Shown: positions 54,460 to 64,000 of the stretch, in pieces
Layout: every line of letters starts with the position of its first letter
Position numbering within the stretch: the first letter of the stretch is position 1
NCBI GenBank assembly: GCA_030411725.1
Contig: MU839832.1
Location: forward strand, 1,736,001 to 1,800,000
DNA: 64,000 nt
Reading direction: 5' to 3'
Source: Echria macrotheca
Lineage: Eukaryota; Ascomycota; Sordariomycetes; Sordariales; Schizotheciaceae
Notes under the pieces: generated by a model
Database searches by the model: none
Told to the model about the DNA's origin: nothing
The model's input: the letters and a program-made list of their open reading frames with translations, nothing else
Translations under genes and position numbers: made by a program

Positions 54460-55807
54460 CTTTGTGCGTATTGTCTAAGAAGCAAGAACAAAAAAGAAAT
54501 CCAGGTTTCTCGACTGCCGGGATGGGGCTCTGCAGGTAGGTAATCGGCAGACGTAAATAGTCGGTGGGAAAGAATCGACCGAGTATTTCTGTGGGCTCGA
54601 GAGGGGGGGGCAGACAGGCCAGAACAGACAAAAGACTCGGGTCAGATATACCGAATCGGCCTTGTTAACGGCTACTATAGCATACTAGGCGGCTGGTGCG
54701 TGTCGATATTGGCCCGGGTTGCGTCACGGCCAATCGGCTGTATTGCGTTGTTGATTGGGGGTTATATCCCCCCCAGATGCGGGGGTGGAGGTTATATCAT
54801 GTCCGTATAATGACAACCAATTGTCTTTGAGGAAACGTAGCAGTCCGCATTTATTCCAACGTTCGAGAACAAATCCCGAATGCTTCTCTGGCCCTGATCA
54901 CATGCCGTCCCCCCATTTTAGTATACCCGGCTTGCAAATGAGTCGAGGGCGGTGATGGCTCGCCACTCGGCAGAGTATGATAGCGGACTCTGATGAAGAC
55001 CGGGCTTGCACTACCTGCCTACCTGGGAATGTAGGCTAACTATTTTTGTCCAGAGTAGATCTTCCATTCTTTGCTGAATCGTTGTACTTCATACGTGATG
55101 CTCGGAGGACAGAGAATGCTGCTTGCAGGTTTGAGACTCCTTGCTGATTATCCAGGATCTAAACCGCAATCGAAACTTCCTCCCCGGAATGCAAAACGGC
55201 CGGCTTTTGCTTGTTAGATGCTTAGCTTACCTCGACAGCTGTCAACGAATCGGAACAATTAGCGGCAAGGTAGGTATCCATCCCTAAGTGCTTACTATTT
55301 ACACATCTCTCCATCCCCCCGAGTAGTAGTACTATCCCGGATGGACGCCCCCAGTATTTTCCAGAAGAATAACTTTCATCTGTCAAAGCTGTTATCTCGT
55401 GGAATGCCGGTCCCTGTCCTGCATGCCAACGTCGGTAAAGGCACGGCGCGCACCTGACAGGTTATTTTGCCAGGCTGGCTGCGGCGAGCATATTACCCGC
55501 AATCAGCAAGCAGCGCCGGTTGGGTATACCGAAATATCCTCCGATATTGCGCGTGGTACTCCCGCCAAGTTAGCATTAATACCCTACTAACTATGACAGC
55601 ACGGCGCCTACGGCAGTTGTGGTCGACGGGGTAGCCGACCATGGTACGCTCTGCGGTCTCGTCGTAGTAATTATACCCGGCCCCTTCCCCTGAGCCCCTC
55701 CCGGGCGAGACTCTGGGCTTTGAAGTTTGCTTTTGGGTAGCATTCGATTCTCTCGTCGTCTCAATCGTCACATTCTCGGGCCTGTCAACAACGGAGACAA
55801 AGACAAG
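54460..55807. other. Intergenic, about 1.35 kb
   Basis: Promoters of the divergent small secreted protein and DUF1996 genes lie at the two ends. No other gene or element recognised. A short inverted pair around ATATCCCCCCCAGATGCGGGGG (54766-54786) is visible. Confidence 0.45.
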
Positions 55808-56951
55808 ATGCATCAGAAGAGTGTCGTCGCCGCGGCCCTCGGGCTAGCGTCGCCCGCTAGTGCCCTTCTTCGCTTTGGATGTTCGCAGCTCACACTCCAG
55901 CGGTTGGATCCCCTCGTCAACCCGGGGCAGGCGCCTTCCACCCATCTTCATCAGATTATCGGCGGTGTACGTACTTGGCAAGGGCAAAACTTGAAACAAA
56001 ATATTGATGTTGTAAACAGAACGCCTTCAACGTGACGATGGACCCCAACACGCTCGACATCCCGAAGGCGGCGACGTGCACAACCTGCTCGTTCAGCGAG
56101 GACTTCTCCAACTACTGGACGGCCACCATCTTCTTCCGCGCGCGCAACGGCTCCTTGACCCGCGTCCCGCAGAAGCCGCAGCAGGGTTTCGAGGGCAGCA
56201 ACGGCGGCGGCATGGTGGTCTACTACATGTCGGACGCTTTGTTCGACACGGCGCAAAAGTCCAAGGTCACGGCCTTCAAGCCCGGCTTCCGCATGCTGCT
56301 CGGCGACGCGGCGGCGACCGACTTCTCGGCCTCCAAGAAATACCGCCAGCTCTCGTACACGTGCATGGCGAGCGAGGCGACGCGCAACAACGACACGCCC
56401 TACTTCCCCAAGTCGCCCTGCCCGCACGGCATCATGATCAACCACTACTTCCCGACCTGCTGGGACGGCAAGAACCTCGACTCGCCCGACCACCGCTCGC
56501 ACATGTCGTACCCCGTCGACGGCACCTTCGAGTCGGGCGCGCCGTGTCCGGCCACGCACCCCGTCAAGGTGCCGCAGATTTTGCTGGAGACCGTCTGGGA
56601 CACGAGCAAGTTCAACAACAAGGCCGACTGGCCCGTCGAGACGGACAAGCAGCCGTTCCTGTGGTCGACGGGCGACACCACGGGGTACGCGTCGCACGCC
56701 GACTACGTGTTCGGGTGGAAGGACGACTCGCTGCAGCGCGCCATGGATAAGCACGCCTATGTTACCGGGTCCGGGCTCAAGACGCAGAGCATCGCGCAGC
56801 AGAACAAGTGCTCCGTTCCCGACTATGTCAAGGAGAATCTGAATGGCTGTAAGTTTTGTGTTCCCTTCCCCCTGCAAAAGATGATGTGATGGTTGCTGAC
56901 GCATGGATGGCAGGGATGGACAAGCTCCCGGGAGGTATGAGTCCGATGTAA
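55808..56951 (+). CDS. Secreted DUF1996-domain protein, 341 aa
   Basis: Three exons: 55808-55966, 56020-56848 and 56914-56951, with introns of 53 nt (GTACGT...ACAG) and 65 nt (GTAAGT...GCAG). MHQKSVVAAALGLASPASA is a signal peptide. The domain opens LLRFGCSQLTLQRLDPLVNP and has the usual landmarks: HLHQIIGGNAF, ATCTTCSFSEDFSNYW, MVVYYM, FPKSPCPHGIMINHYFPTCWDGKNLDSPDHRSHM-type sequence and HADYVFGW. DUF1996 is widespread in secreted fungal proteins, often linked to WSC domains. A histidine-rich metal or carbohydrate interaction has been suggested, but I know of no established reaction. The final exon adds WMDKLPGGMSPM. It is complete and intact. Confidence 0.88.
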
Positions 56952-57624
56952 GCGCCCAGTTGGTATGGACCGGATTGAGGAGGTGTCGACGAGGAGAGGC
57001 ATTGATTGGACGTACCTTGGCTTGCAAGGCTGAAGTGGATGCTATAGCGAATTGTAGTTCTTTATGTTAAGGCACATGCACAATCAAATAGTCGCGCCCT
57101 TTGGTGACGAGAGAGTGGCGAGGTGGTTACACGGTTCTGACACGAGATGGCTTTGCTCTCTAACTCCGGGGCTGGGCTTATTGCATCATGATTCAGCTAT
57201 TGGGACGAGCCTCGACAGTGACGCCGATGCACTCCATTACCCGACGATAACTGCTTCCGCATGTTGTAATTTCACACCATAATACGGCGACGATTTGAAC
57301 CGCTCCAAGCGTAAGCATCGGCTTATCGGTACTTGTATCTGTGTTGATTACGCGTGTAAGACTCACGAAACGACGGGTGCACTCTGCCAAAGTGGAGGAG
57401 CCCCCAGCGACGACGCTGGTTCCTACAATGGAACCCATGCTGATACCGAGATCGAGCTTGACTTATTGTCGCACAGAAGCAGATTCGCCGGGCCGAGCCA
57501 GGAGATATGCACCATACGGCTGTGTACCTGATACACACTCACCCCGGTACAGCCCGGAGATCTGTTTTCATAGAGGAAACAGAATCAAAAATATGATATG
57601 TTATACAAGACGAGGAAAAAAGTG
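56952..57624. other. Intergenic
   Basis: 3' flank of the DUF1996 gene and downstream region of the tRNA gene. No gene seen. Confidence 0.5.
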
Positions 57625-57709
57625 TGTCAGAACCGGGGTTCGAACCCGGGTCCCTCACTATTCAGCACGAGTTGGGAAGCGAGGATTCTAACCACTAAAC
57701 TATTCTGAC
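57625..57709 (-). tRNA. tRNA-Gly (anticodon CCC) with 13-nt intron
   Basis: On the minus strand the acceptor stem GTCAGAA pairs perfectly with TTCTGAC, followed by discriminator A. There is a D arm (TAGTTTAGTGGTTA). The anticodon stem CTCGC/GTGAG (one G-T pair) encloses TT-CCC-A, and the T arm is CCGGG-TTCGAAC-CCCGG. Thirteen extra bases follow position 37, where nuclear tRNA introns sit. A and B boxes (TAGTTTAGTGG, GTTCGAACC) are intact. Confidence 0.87.
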
Positions 57710-59706
57710 TTCCATTCACATCGTCACGGTATGTGTAATCTCTACATTATATTCGAGAACTAGCACCCTGAAACCCGACCCCGATCTATATGGTATTCGG
57801 AACGTCCAACAAGGATTGCACGCGAGACGCATACCCGGGTGTTGAAACAATCTGTCTTTCAATACGCGGCAAGTCTCCCTGAAAATATTACACTGGCTTT
57901 GACCGCTAGTAATCGGTTGTGAATGACACACAGAGATCGCCAGAGAATGGGCGGCCAATACTCGTATGGAATGACCAACGATACTAGGAGTCGAAAATCA
58001 GAAGGAGCCAACCGCTTTCAGGTCGGTTGACTCGCGTTGTCCGGTAGGCTTTGGAAAGGGCTGAGTGTCTTCTGACAGCACAGCTAAGGAGTTCTAAGTC
58101 AGATTTCGGGACCTTTTGCACTAACGTTCTTGAGCCATGTGAGATATGTACCTTAAAGTCGACAAGTGACTCGACACAGCGATCATCGGCGATGGGTCGA
58201 GTATCGTGAGCCAGGGGCCGTGTTCTTTTGGATGTACGGCTTGTTGTTGCCTGCCCTGCGGCGTATCGCGCAGTTGCAAATGCCCCTGACATTGCGGGCA
58301 TTCCAGCCTCAAAGCTGGAGGATGTCTTGAGGCATCTGATGGAAAGCTCTGTAAAGAACCCCGTAGCAATACGCGGTCTGCAGCCTTGGTTGGAGCAAAG
58401 TGCGAGTCGACAGTGGTAATCCTTCTGCACATAGATGTCTAATGCAAAGCCCCCTCGTTTCGTGCGGGAAAAAAGGACATTTTTACTCTTACGCTTCAGA
58501 TACGACACCTCGACTGACGAGCCTTCGACCAAGCTGTTCTGAGTGCGGAGGTAAAGAGACCACGAGTTTCTTCCACATTCGGGAAGTTTGGGCCAATTGT
58601 ACCGGCGTATTCGGTATATACGAGCAGATCCGCTCGGTCTGAAAACAAGTTCTCAAAACTTATCATCCGAGGTGGTGGATCCCAAGCCTGAGACGTACTT
58701 GTTGTCTAGGCCAATACGCCCTGTAGCGTATTCACGGCAAATTCCGACAGTCATGGCACCTATTTGGTGCCGAATGAAGAATAAGAATCATGATTATATA
58801 TTCCCGCCCGGATGGACTTGACGCAGTCTTGGCGTTAACTCCGACATCGCATTTGTCATCGAAGTCGGACCCGCTCCGTGAGCCAGCCGCGCCCGATGAT
58901 ACACGGAATCGGCGCCCGCTGAGTGGTGGGGGACAGCCTCGACCACGCGAGGGTGTGGTGCGATTTGGGCTGGTTGGATCGCCGATCCCGCTAACCGGAA
59001 CTTGCAGCTCTCCTCCGCTCCCAGCAGAAATGGCTTGCAGACCGCCGTCCGACGGCGGGCGGTTGACCCGAGCTAATGTACGCGTCGTCTGCAGCCCAGA
59101 CATTTGTCTTTGCTTGCCGACAAGAGGAGGTTCAGACGACTTGATATACGTCAACTTTGCTAGAAACATACAAACCGTGGGCAAACACATTCGAAGGGAA
59201 ATCGGGAGGAGATAACAACTCAGATCCGTAATGGCCGGATGGCTTTGTGACGCCAAAAAGAATGCAAAGGAATGCATGGGGTCGGAGTTGGCGAGGGTTA
59301 TCTCCGGGGCCGGCAAAAGCGGCAAGAGGATTCCGGGTCCATGCCATGTTGCGTGCTTCGCTTCGCGAAAAGCACAGGTGGAAAGGTTCCGCGTGTTTGG
59401 GATTCCGCCCTCTGTGACTCCTTCTGTTGACAAACTGGAAACCACTCGGAATCTTTTTATTCTTTTTGCTCCTTTTTTCCCCCTTCGGTCAAAGACATAT
59501 AGAGGTCGCTCTTTCCTTCTTAGCGCACTTGGCAGCATCGTGTCTTCCCCTGGCGCTAGTCAACTAAATACCGGCAGGAACGACACACCGCACCTTCCCA
59601 GGACCCAGGTTCTCGGAATGAGGGGTTGCCTCTGCTTCTGCTCCTGCTGCTGAAAATTTCTACCTCCACCGCCCAACCTAACACTCTGGACAGACAACCC
59701 GGTCTG
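57710..59706. other. Intergenic, about 2 kb
   Basis: tRNA 5' flank, then a long upstream region of the MFS gene. A minus-strand frame of 268 codons at 58732-59538 shows neither a family motif nor codon bias and is regarded as chance. Confidence 0.45.
59042..59058. promoter_or_regulatory. Inverted repeat CCGCCGTC-C-GACGGCGG upstream of the MFS transporter gene
   Basis: A perfect 8-bp inverted repeat about a single base, with CCG/CGG ends, lies about 650 bases before the transporter start. Fungal Zn2Cys6 regulators bind CGG/CCG triplets in such arrangements. The site is therefore a candidate operator for a drug- or nutrient-responsive regulator. Binding is inference. Confidence 0.4.
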
Positions 59707-61617
59707 ATGGACAAGGAAGTCAACGAAAAGTCGGAAGCCGAGCGCCGGTCGTCGTTTTCCGGGTCGTTGTCGCACTCGGAAGGCGGAACCGTTGTCGGCG
59801 GCGACCGAGACCCGGGCGCCAAGGAACGCCACCACGGCGAAGATGCCGATCTCGAGATCGAGGCCGTCGTCTCGGGCCATTCGCTGGACCTCGAGCTGGG
59901 AAAGGTAGGTTCCACTTCCACACCTACACACGTTCGACACAGCTGATCAATACCGGGTAGTCGGACAACGCAGATGCGCTTGCACGCGTTGAGAGTCGGG
60001 GGAGCGTGCGAAGCCGAGTCTCTCGGGTCTTGAGTCGGCGGAAGAGCAAGGCGAGCGAGCGGGAAAGGATCCCGGTCGCGCCGATCCCGACAACCAATCT
60101 GGATGCTGGCATCATCGGGTGGGAGGACCAAGACGACCCGGAGATGCCCCTCAACTTCAGCACGCCTCGCAAGTGGCTGATTGTGGGCCTGGTGTCGGCC
60201 ATCACCTTCATCACGCCGTTTGCTTCGACGATCCTGGCGCCCGGCATCTCAGCGCTTGACGCCGAGTTTGGAAACGAAAACGAGATCCTAGGTGCCATGA
60301 CTGTCAGCATCTATCTGCTTGGTTACGTTGTCGGCCCTCTGTTCCTCGCTCCCTTGAGCGAGATCTACGGCCGCCGAGTCATCCTCTCCGCTACCAACGT
60401 CTTCTTTTGTCTCTGGCAGATCGGTTGTGCTCTAGCGCCTTCGATCTCATCGTTGATCGTCTTTCGGTTCTTCAGCGGAATTGGCGGGTCTGGATGTCTG
60501 GTATGTTCGACCTTTGCAACATGTCTACATAATATGAGGCTGACTTGAGTAGACGTTAGGAGCGGGTATTATAGCCGACGTCTTCCAAACCGACGAAAGA
60601 GGATTTGCCATGGGCATTTATACCGTTGGACCATTGATTGGTTAGCCGAGGCCCGACGTCTTACATCCCACATTGCTGACGCTGTTTATAGGTCCGACGG
60701 CCGGCCCTCTTATCGGCGGCTTCCTCTCGCAGACGATTGGATGGCGATGGGACTTTTGGATCGTCTTCATTGTGTCAGTCGTGATTGTCGGACTGACCGA
60801 AATCTTTGCACGAGAGACGCACGCGCGCACCCTCATACGGCGCAAGGTGAAGCGGCTTCGCGCCGAGTTGGGCCGCGACGACCTGCGCAGCTGTTATGAT
60901 CCGGAGCCGACATCCGACGTGGCCCCTCTGAGCCATAAACGCATCCTGCTGAATGGTCTCATCCGGCCAACGAAAATGCTCTTCCTTTCACCGATCGTGC
61001 TGTTCTTGTCGATCTACATCGCCTTCACCTACGGTGTCCTATACCTTCTCTTCACGACCATCCCCGTTGTGTTCCACGAGACTTACGGCTGGGGTGTCGG
61101 CCTCACCGGACTGGTCTATATCGCGTTGGGCATCGCCAACTTCGCCGGCTGGGCAGTCACCACGGCCTACTCGGACCGCAACGTTGTGCGCCTGACGCGC
61201 GCTAACAAAGGCGTGTTCGAGCCCGAGATGCGGCTGCCGCTTTGCATCTACTTCGGCATGTGTTTGCCGGTTACCTTTTTCTGGTATGGCTGGTCTGCCA
61301 TGGCTAAAACACATTGGATCGTTCCTATCCTAGGATTGATGCCCTTCTCGTTTGGTATCATCGGCATCTACCTGCCTATCGTGACATATCTTGTCGACGC
61401 TTACCCGGTGTATGCAGCGTCGGCCATCGCCGCGAACACGGTGCTGCGGAGTTTGGTGGGCATGCTGTTGCCGTTGGCAGGGCCACCCATGTACGAGACG
61501 CTGGGGCTGGGCTGGGGGAATTCACTTCTGGGGTTTATCTGCATTGCCATGATACCGGTGCCGACATTGATATACCGGTACGGAAAGAGATTGAGGAGTA
61601 TGGGTTTGCAGTTGTAA
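59707..61617 (+). CDS. MFS transporter, DHA1 (drug:H+ antiporter) type, 583 aa
   Basis: Four exons: 59707-59904, 59961-60500, 60553-60640 and 60692-61617, with introns of 56, 52, 52 and 51 nt, all in frame. A charged N-tail of about 140 residues precedes 12 membrane helices. The family signatures are present: WEDQDDPEMPLNFSTPRKW before the first helix (typical of fungal DHA1 multidrug transporters), LAPLSEIYGRRVIL (the MFS motif A loop), GPTAGPLIGGFLSQTIGWRW (motif C plus the following helix), and WVTTAYSDRN-like motif in the second half. A cytosolic loop of about 50 residues links the two halves (THARTLIRRKVKRLRAELGR). It is expected at the plasma membrane, exporting small molecules in exchange for protons. 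The substrate is unknown. An inverted CCG/CGG repeat lies upstream. Confidence 0.9.
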
Positions 61618-62111
61618 CTGTTCTCGGAGGATTTCCTGCGTATGTCGGGACGGCCAAGTAAAAGCAGCATGATTTGCATACGGGTTCGGTTGCGTATATA
61701 TACCTTACATAATAGATCTCGCAAGATTGGTATTTCTCGAGGTGTATGTGGGGGGAACTGGTAGTTAGTGATTAATTGACTGTGTTCAGCATAAGTATCA
61801 GATGGAAGCTAGATGGAGTTCGCTGACTACCAAAGTCGCTATAGAGCAACTATTAGTTGCAGCTGGTCGACACTAAAGCTACTGTAAAAGTCTGTGAGTC
61901 TGAAGTCTGCATCAAAACACAAGATAGGGTTCGCTGCAACAGAATCTGATACTATGGAAACAATGCGAGTTTAAACGGTGCTCAAAAATACAGCTGGCAT
62001 TTGGCTGTTAATGAAACAGATCTTCATCTAGCTAGTCCGCGACCCGTTGACAACTGACAAAAGGGGATTGCTGTTTCATCCCGGATGAAAATCAAGAAAC
62101 TTCAAGCCATA
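61618..62111. other. Convergent 3' spacer
   Basis: AT-richer DNA between the convergent MFS and NACHT genes, no gene seen. Confidence 0.45.
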
Positions 62112-64000
62112 TTACTTCATGGCAAACAACCTCCGCATAAATCGTGATGTCGACCGCCTGTTCGGGTTCTCCGGTATATGTATGGGCCGAACAGCTGGTT
62201 GCACAGGATGAATCACTGGTTGAACAGGGCAGGCAGTGCGAATGGTAGCCTGTAGTCCGTCGGTCACAATATCGTCCGTGGCTGTTGTCGATCGCGGCTG
62301 ATTTCCAGCCGCACACGCCTGATGAATCTCGGCGTACTTGGCTTTACGTTCAGCAATGACCGTGCGAATATCTTCACCATTAACCTCGGCGTAATTGGTC
62401 TTACGTTTAGCCATGATCGTGCGAATATCTTCACCTAGCGCGCCGTATTCGTCCATCATGAATAGCCAAGACCCACAGCACTGCTCAGAGAGCATGGCTA
62501 ATTCCTCCACCTGGGTGCATGTGTGGCCTGGTCTCCAGTACTCAGGATCGGATGGCGCAGTTTTCGCCTGCGCGAGTAAGGCCCGGCCAATGGTGACATC
62601 GGCACTCCAGCCTGGCTGACAGCGCCGTTGCAGTAAGTCGTCAATGTGGTCCAAGGCAAAGAACTCCTTAACGGTACGGTGGAGGAAACTGACCGTCCAT
62701 GAGAAAAAGGCCGAGGACGGTAATGCGTGTGCAGAAGAGTAGATATGGGAGCAATGCGGCTCGAGGAGGCCTTTACAGCAAGCTTTGAGCCGCCGCTTTG
62801 CATCCTTGAGCCGCTTGTTAATCTGCGGCACCGAGAGAGGACGAATCTCCATCTTTTGCGTGTATTGGGGGTCGTCTCGACCTTCGCCCATGAACCAGTA
62901 CGTCATCAGCGGGAGCGGCTCCGGCGCAGCCAGGGCGACGCTGAACATCTCGGCCGAATATCCGCGGTAAAACTCGCTCACGTCGGAGAGGACGATGCGC
63001 TCAAAGTACTGGTTGAGGTCGGTCGGCAGCTCACGCAGCCGCCTCCGCAGGTCGCCAATGCTGTCGCCGTTGGATAGACCCTCCCGGAACGAACGCACCA
63101 CCAGGAAGACCCATAAGAAAACCCCGTTGGCTGCTGTGACAATCTCCTTGGAGAGCTCCTCACCCATACTCTTGTCCTCGAGCTCCTGATAGTTCTTGTC
63201 CTGGAGCAGCGAGCCGTAGACGTACGCCTTGATGTCGCTGCTGTTGTAGTCCTGCATGTACAGTTTCCGCGTCTTCTCCTGGCCAAACTCATCCTCGAAC
63301 TCATTCCACTCGCGGCTCGCTACGCAGAGCTTGAGGTTGGGAAGGGTGCGCAGGTCTCGGATCAGCTGGATCATATCCCGCGGGTGACCTTCGAATTCAT
63401 CCAGGCCGTCGATGAAGAAGCAGAAATCAATCCCAGCGCGCTCAGCTGCTAGTCCTACTCTCCGAATCACGTCAATCAGGGCTGGCACTCTTCTAGAAAG
63501 ACGCGCGGACGGCAGAGTCCCAGGGTTCCCAGCGTCGACGGCTGCCATACCTGCCTCGTAATCGGACGGCAGGCCCGCGCACCACGCTGAGTAGTATACC
63601 TTGGAAATTAAATCAGGGCACTGGCGAAGAATCTGGTAAAGAAGCGAGCGGAGCAGCCCCTCGTGGGACTTTTGCATCCTATCGCCGTCGGCGACCCAGA
63701 AGAAGAACTCGGCTCTAACGAGGCGGACCACCGTGCCGGGGGTGGGATCACCGGAGCGCCGCCGACTGGACGCCCATTCGTGGAGCTTTTGGTTGGTGAC
63801 GGCGTGAGAGGAGAGAAATTTCATGAGCGTCGATTTGCCCGAGCCAGGCTTCCCGGATATCCAGTAAATATCCGAGTCGTCATCGCAGGTAAGCCAGTCG
63901 CTAAACGTCGAGGGGCTCTCTTGGTCACCGCTCCCAAATAGCCATGTAAAAGACTCGCCGTGTGCCTCGGCAATGGTATCGTGCCGGTGATTGATCGAAG
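62112..64000 (-). CDS. NACHT-domain STAND protein, N-terminal part beyond the window
   Basis: Open from the right edge to the stop at 62112, at least 629 residues. The NACHT NTPase is clear. The Walker A loop is ISGKPGSGKSTLMKFL just after IYW (63810-63870), and the Walker B loop is FCFFIDGLDEFEGHPRD near 63400. The sensor region LKLCVASREWNEFE follows, and then a helical winged-helix-like part and FLHRTVKEFF. The segment before Walker A (AHGESFTWLF, FSDWL) is the usual lead-in of fungal NLR-like proteins. Such proteins couple an N-terminal effector domain, here unseen, to a C-terminal sensor and act in non-self recognition or programmed cell death. The C-terminus lacks WD40, ankyrin or TPR repeats and instead ends with a short duplicated motif and a Pro-rich tail (PVQPVIHPVQPAVRPIHIP). 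Confidence 0.87.
   Translation of the reverse strand, partial: SINHRHDTIAEAHGESFTWLFGSGDQESPSTFSDWLTCDDDSDIYWISGKPGSGKSTLMKFLSSHAVTNQKLHEWASSRRRSGDPTPGTVVRLVRAEFFFWVADGDRMQKSHEGLLRSLLYQILRQCPDLISKVYYSAWCAGLPSDYEAGMAAVDAGNPGTLPSARLSRRVPALIDVIRRVGLAAERAGIDFCFFIDGLDEFEGHPRDMIQLIRDLRTLPNLKLCVASREWNEFEDEFGQEKTRKLYMQDYNSSDIKAYVYGSLLQDKNYQELEDKSMGEELSKEIVTAANGVFLWVFLVVRSFREGLSNGDSIGDLRRRLRELPTDLNQYFERIVLSDVSEFYRGYSAEMFSVALAAPEPLPLMTYWFMGEGRDDPQYTQKMEIRPLSVPQINKRLKDAKRRLKACCKGLLEPHCSHIYSSAHALPSSAFFSWTVSFLHRTVKEFFALDHIDDLLQRRCQPGWSADVTIGRALLAQAKTAPSDPEYWRPGHTCTQVEELAMLSEQCCGSWLFMMDEYGALGEDIRTIMAKRKTNYAEVNGEDIRTVIAERKAKYAEIHQACAAGNQPRSTTATDDIVTDGLQATIRTACPVQPVIHPVQPAVRPIHIPENPNRRSTSRFMRRLFAMK
62328..62441 (-). 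repeat. 57-bp tandem duplication inside the NACHT gene
   Basis: Two adjacent 57-bp units encode GEDIRTIMAKRKTNYAEVN and GEDIRTVIAERKAKYAEIH, 19 residues each. The frame is kept. The high DNA identity shows a recent in-frame duplication. Confidence 0.85.

Noticed and set aside
55951..57027. Minus-strand open frame of 358 codons
   Set aside because: Antisense shadow of the DUF1996 gene: rich in Arg/Val/Leu, as expected from the complement of GC3-rich codons.
58732..59538. Minus-strand open frame of 268 codons upstream of the MFS gene
   Set aside because: Low-complexity, no motif, no codon bias; the region is better explained as promoter DNA.

Overview
The window is nuclear DNA from a filamentous ascomycete, most likely a Sordariomycete. 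Genes are split by short introns (mostly 48-100 nt) with GTRNGY-type donors and CTRAC-type branch points. Coding DNA is GC-rich. Intergenic DNA is long, and two AT-rich blocks look mutated by RIP (repeat-induced point mutation). There are no operons, so each gene has its own promoter. All exon models below were built by eye from splice signals and reading frame.

Layout. 1.7-25 kb holds intact genes: a large coiled-coil-bearing protein of unknown function, two multi-pass membrane proteins of unknown function on either side of a Pro/Ser-repeat secreted protein, a CorA-like two-TM protein, a secreted M28 aminopeptidase with a PA domain, a Cys/His-repeat protein, a tRNA-Val(CAC) with intron, an FAD monooxygenase and a large-subunit catalase. 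26-40 kb holds an F-box protein with a tandemly duplicated upstream region, an M20-type carbamoylase/ureidopropionase, a 1037-residue protein with a Gly-rich N-terminus divergently transcribed from an unknown protein, a CAX-type cation/proton antiporter with an altered second catalytic motif, and a secreted GMC oxidoreductase.

40.5-52 kb is different. Four recognisable genes in this stretch are broken: a chromate transporter (frameshift plus in-frame stop), a bZIP factor split by a TA-flanked inverted-repeat element, a sesquiterpene-synthase-type gene (frameshift) and a prolyl-4-hydroxylase-like gene (frameshift). A second, 399-bp TA-flanked element lies at 49.7-50.1 kb. I read this as an accessory island in decay, but the single-base lesions could also be sequencing errors.

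52-64 kb is ordinary again: a secreted Thr-rich protein with a probable carbohydrate-binding-like C-terminal module, a small secreted cysteine-rich protein (effector-like), a secreted DUF1996 protein, a tRNA-Gly(CCC) with intron, an MFS drug/H+ antiporter-type transporter, and a NACHT/STAND protein cut by the right edge. The genes do not form one pathway. Several are secreted or stress-related (catalase, GMC oxidase, aminopeptidase, small secreted proteins), as expected of a saprophytic or plant-associated fungus.
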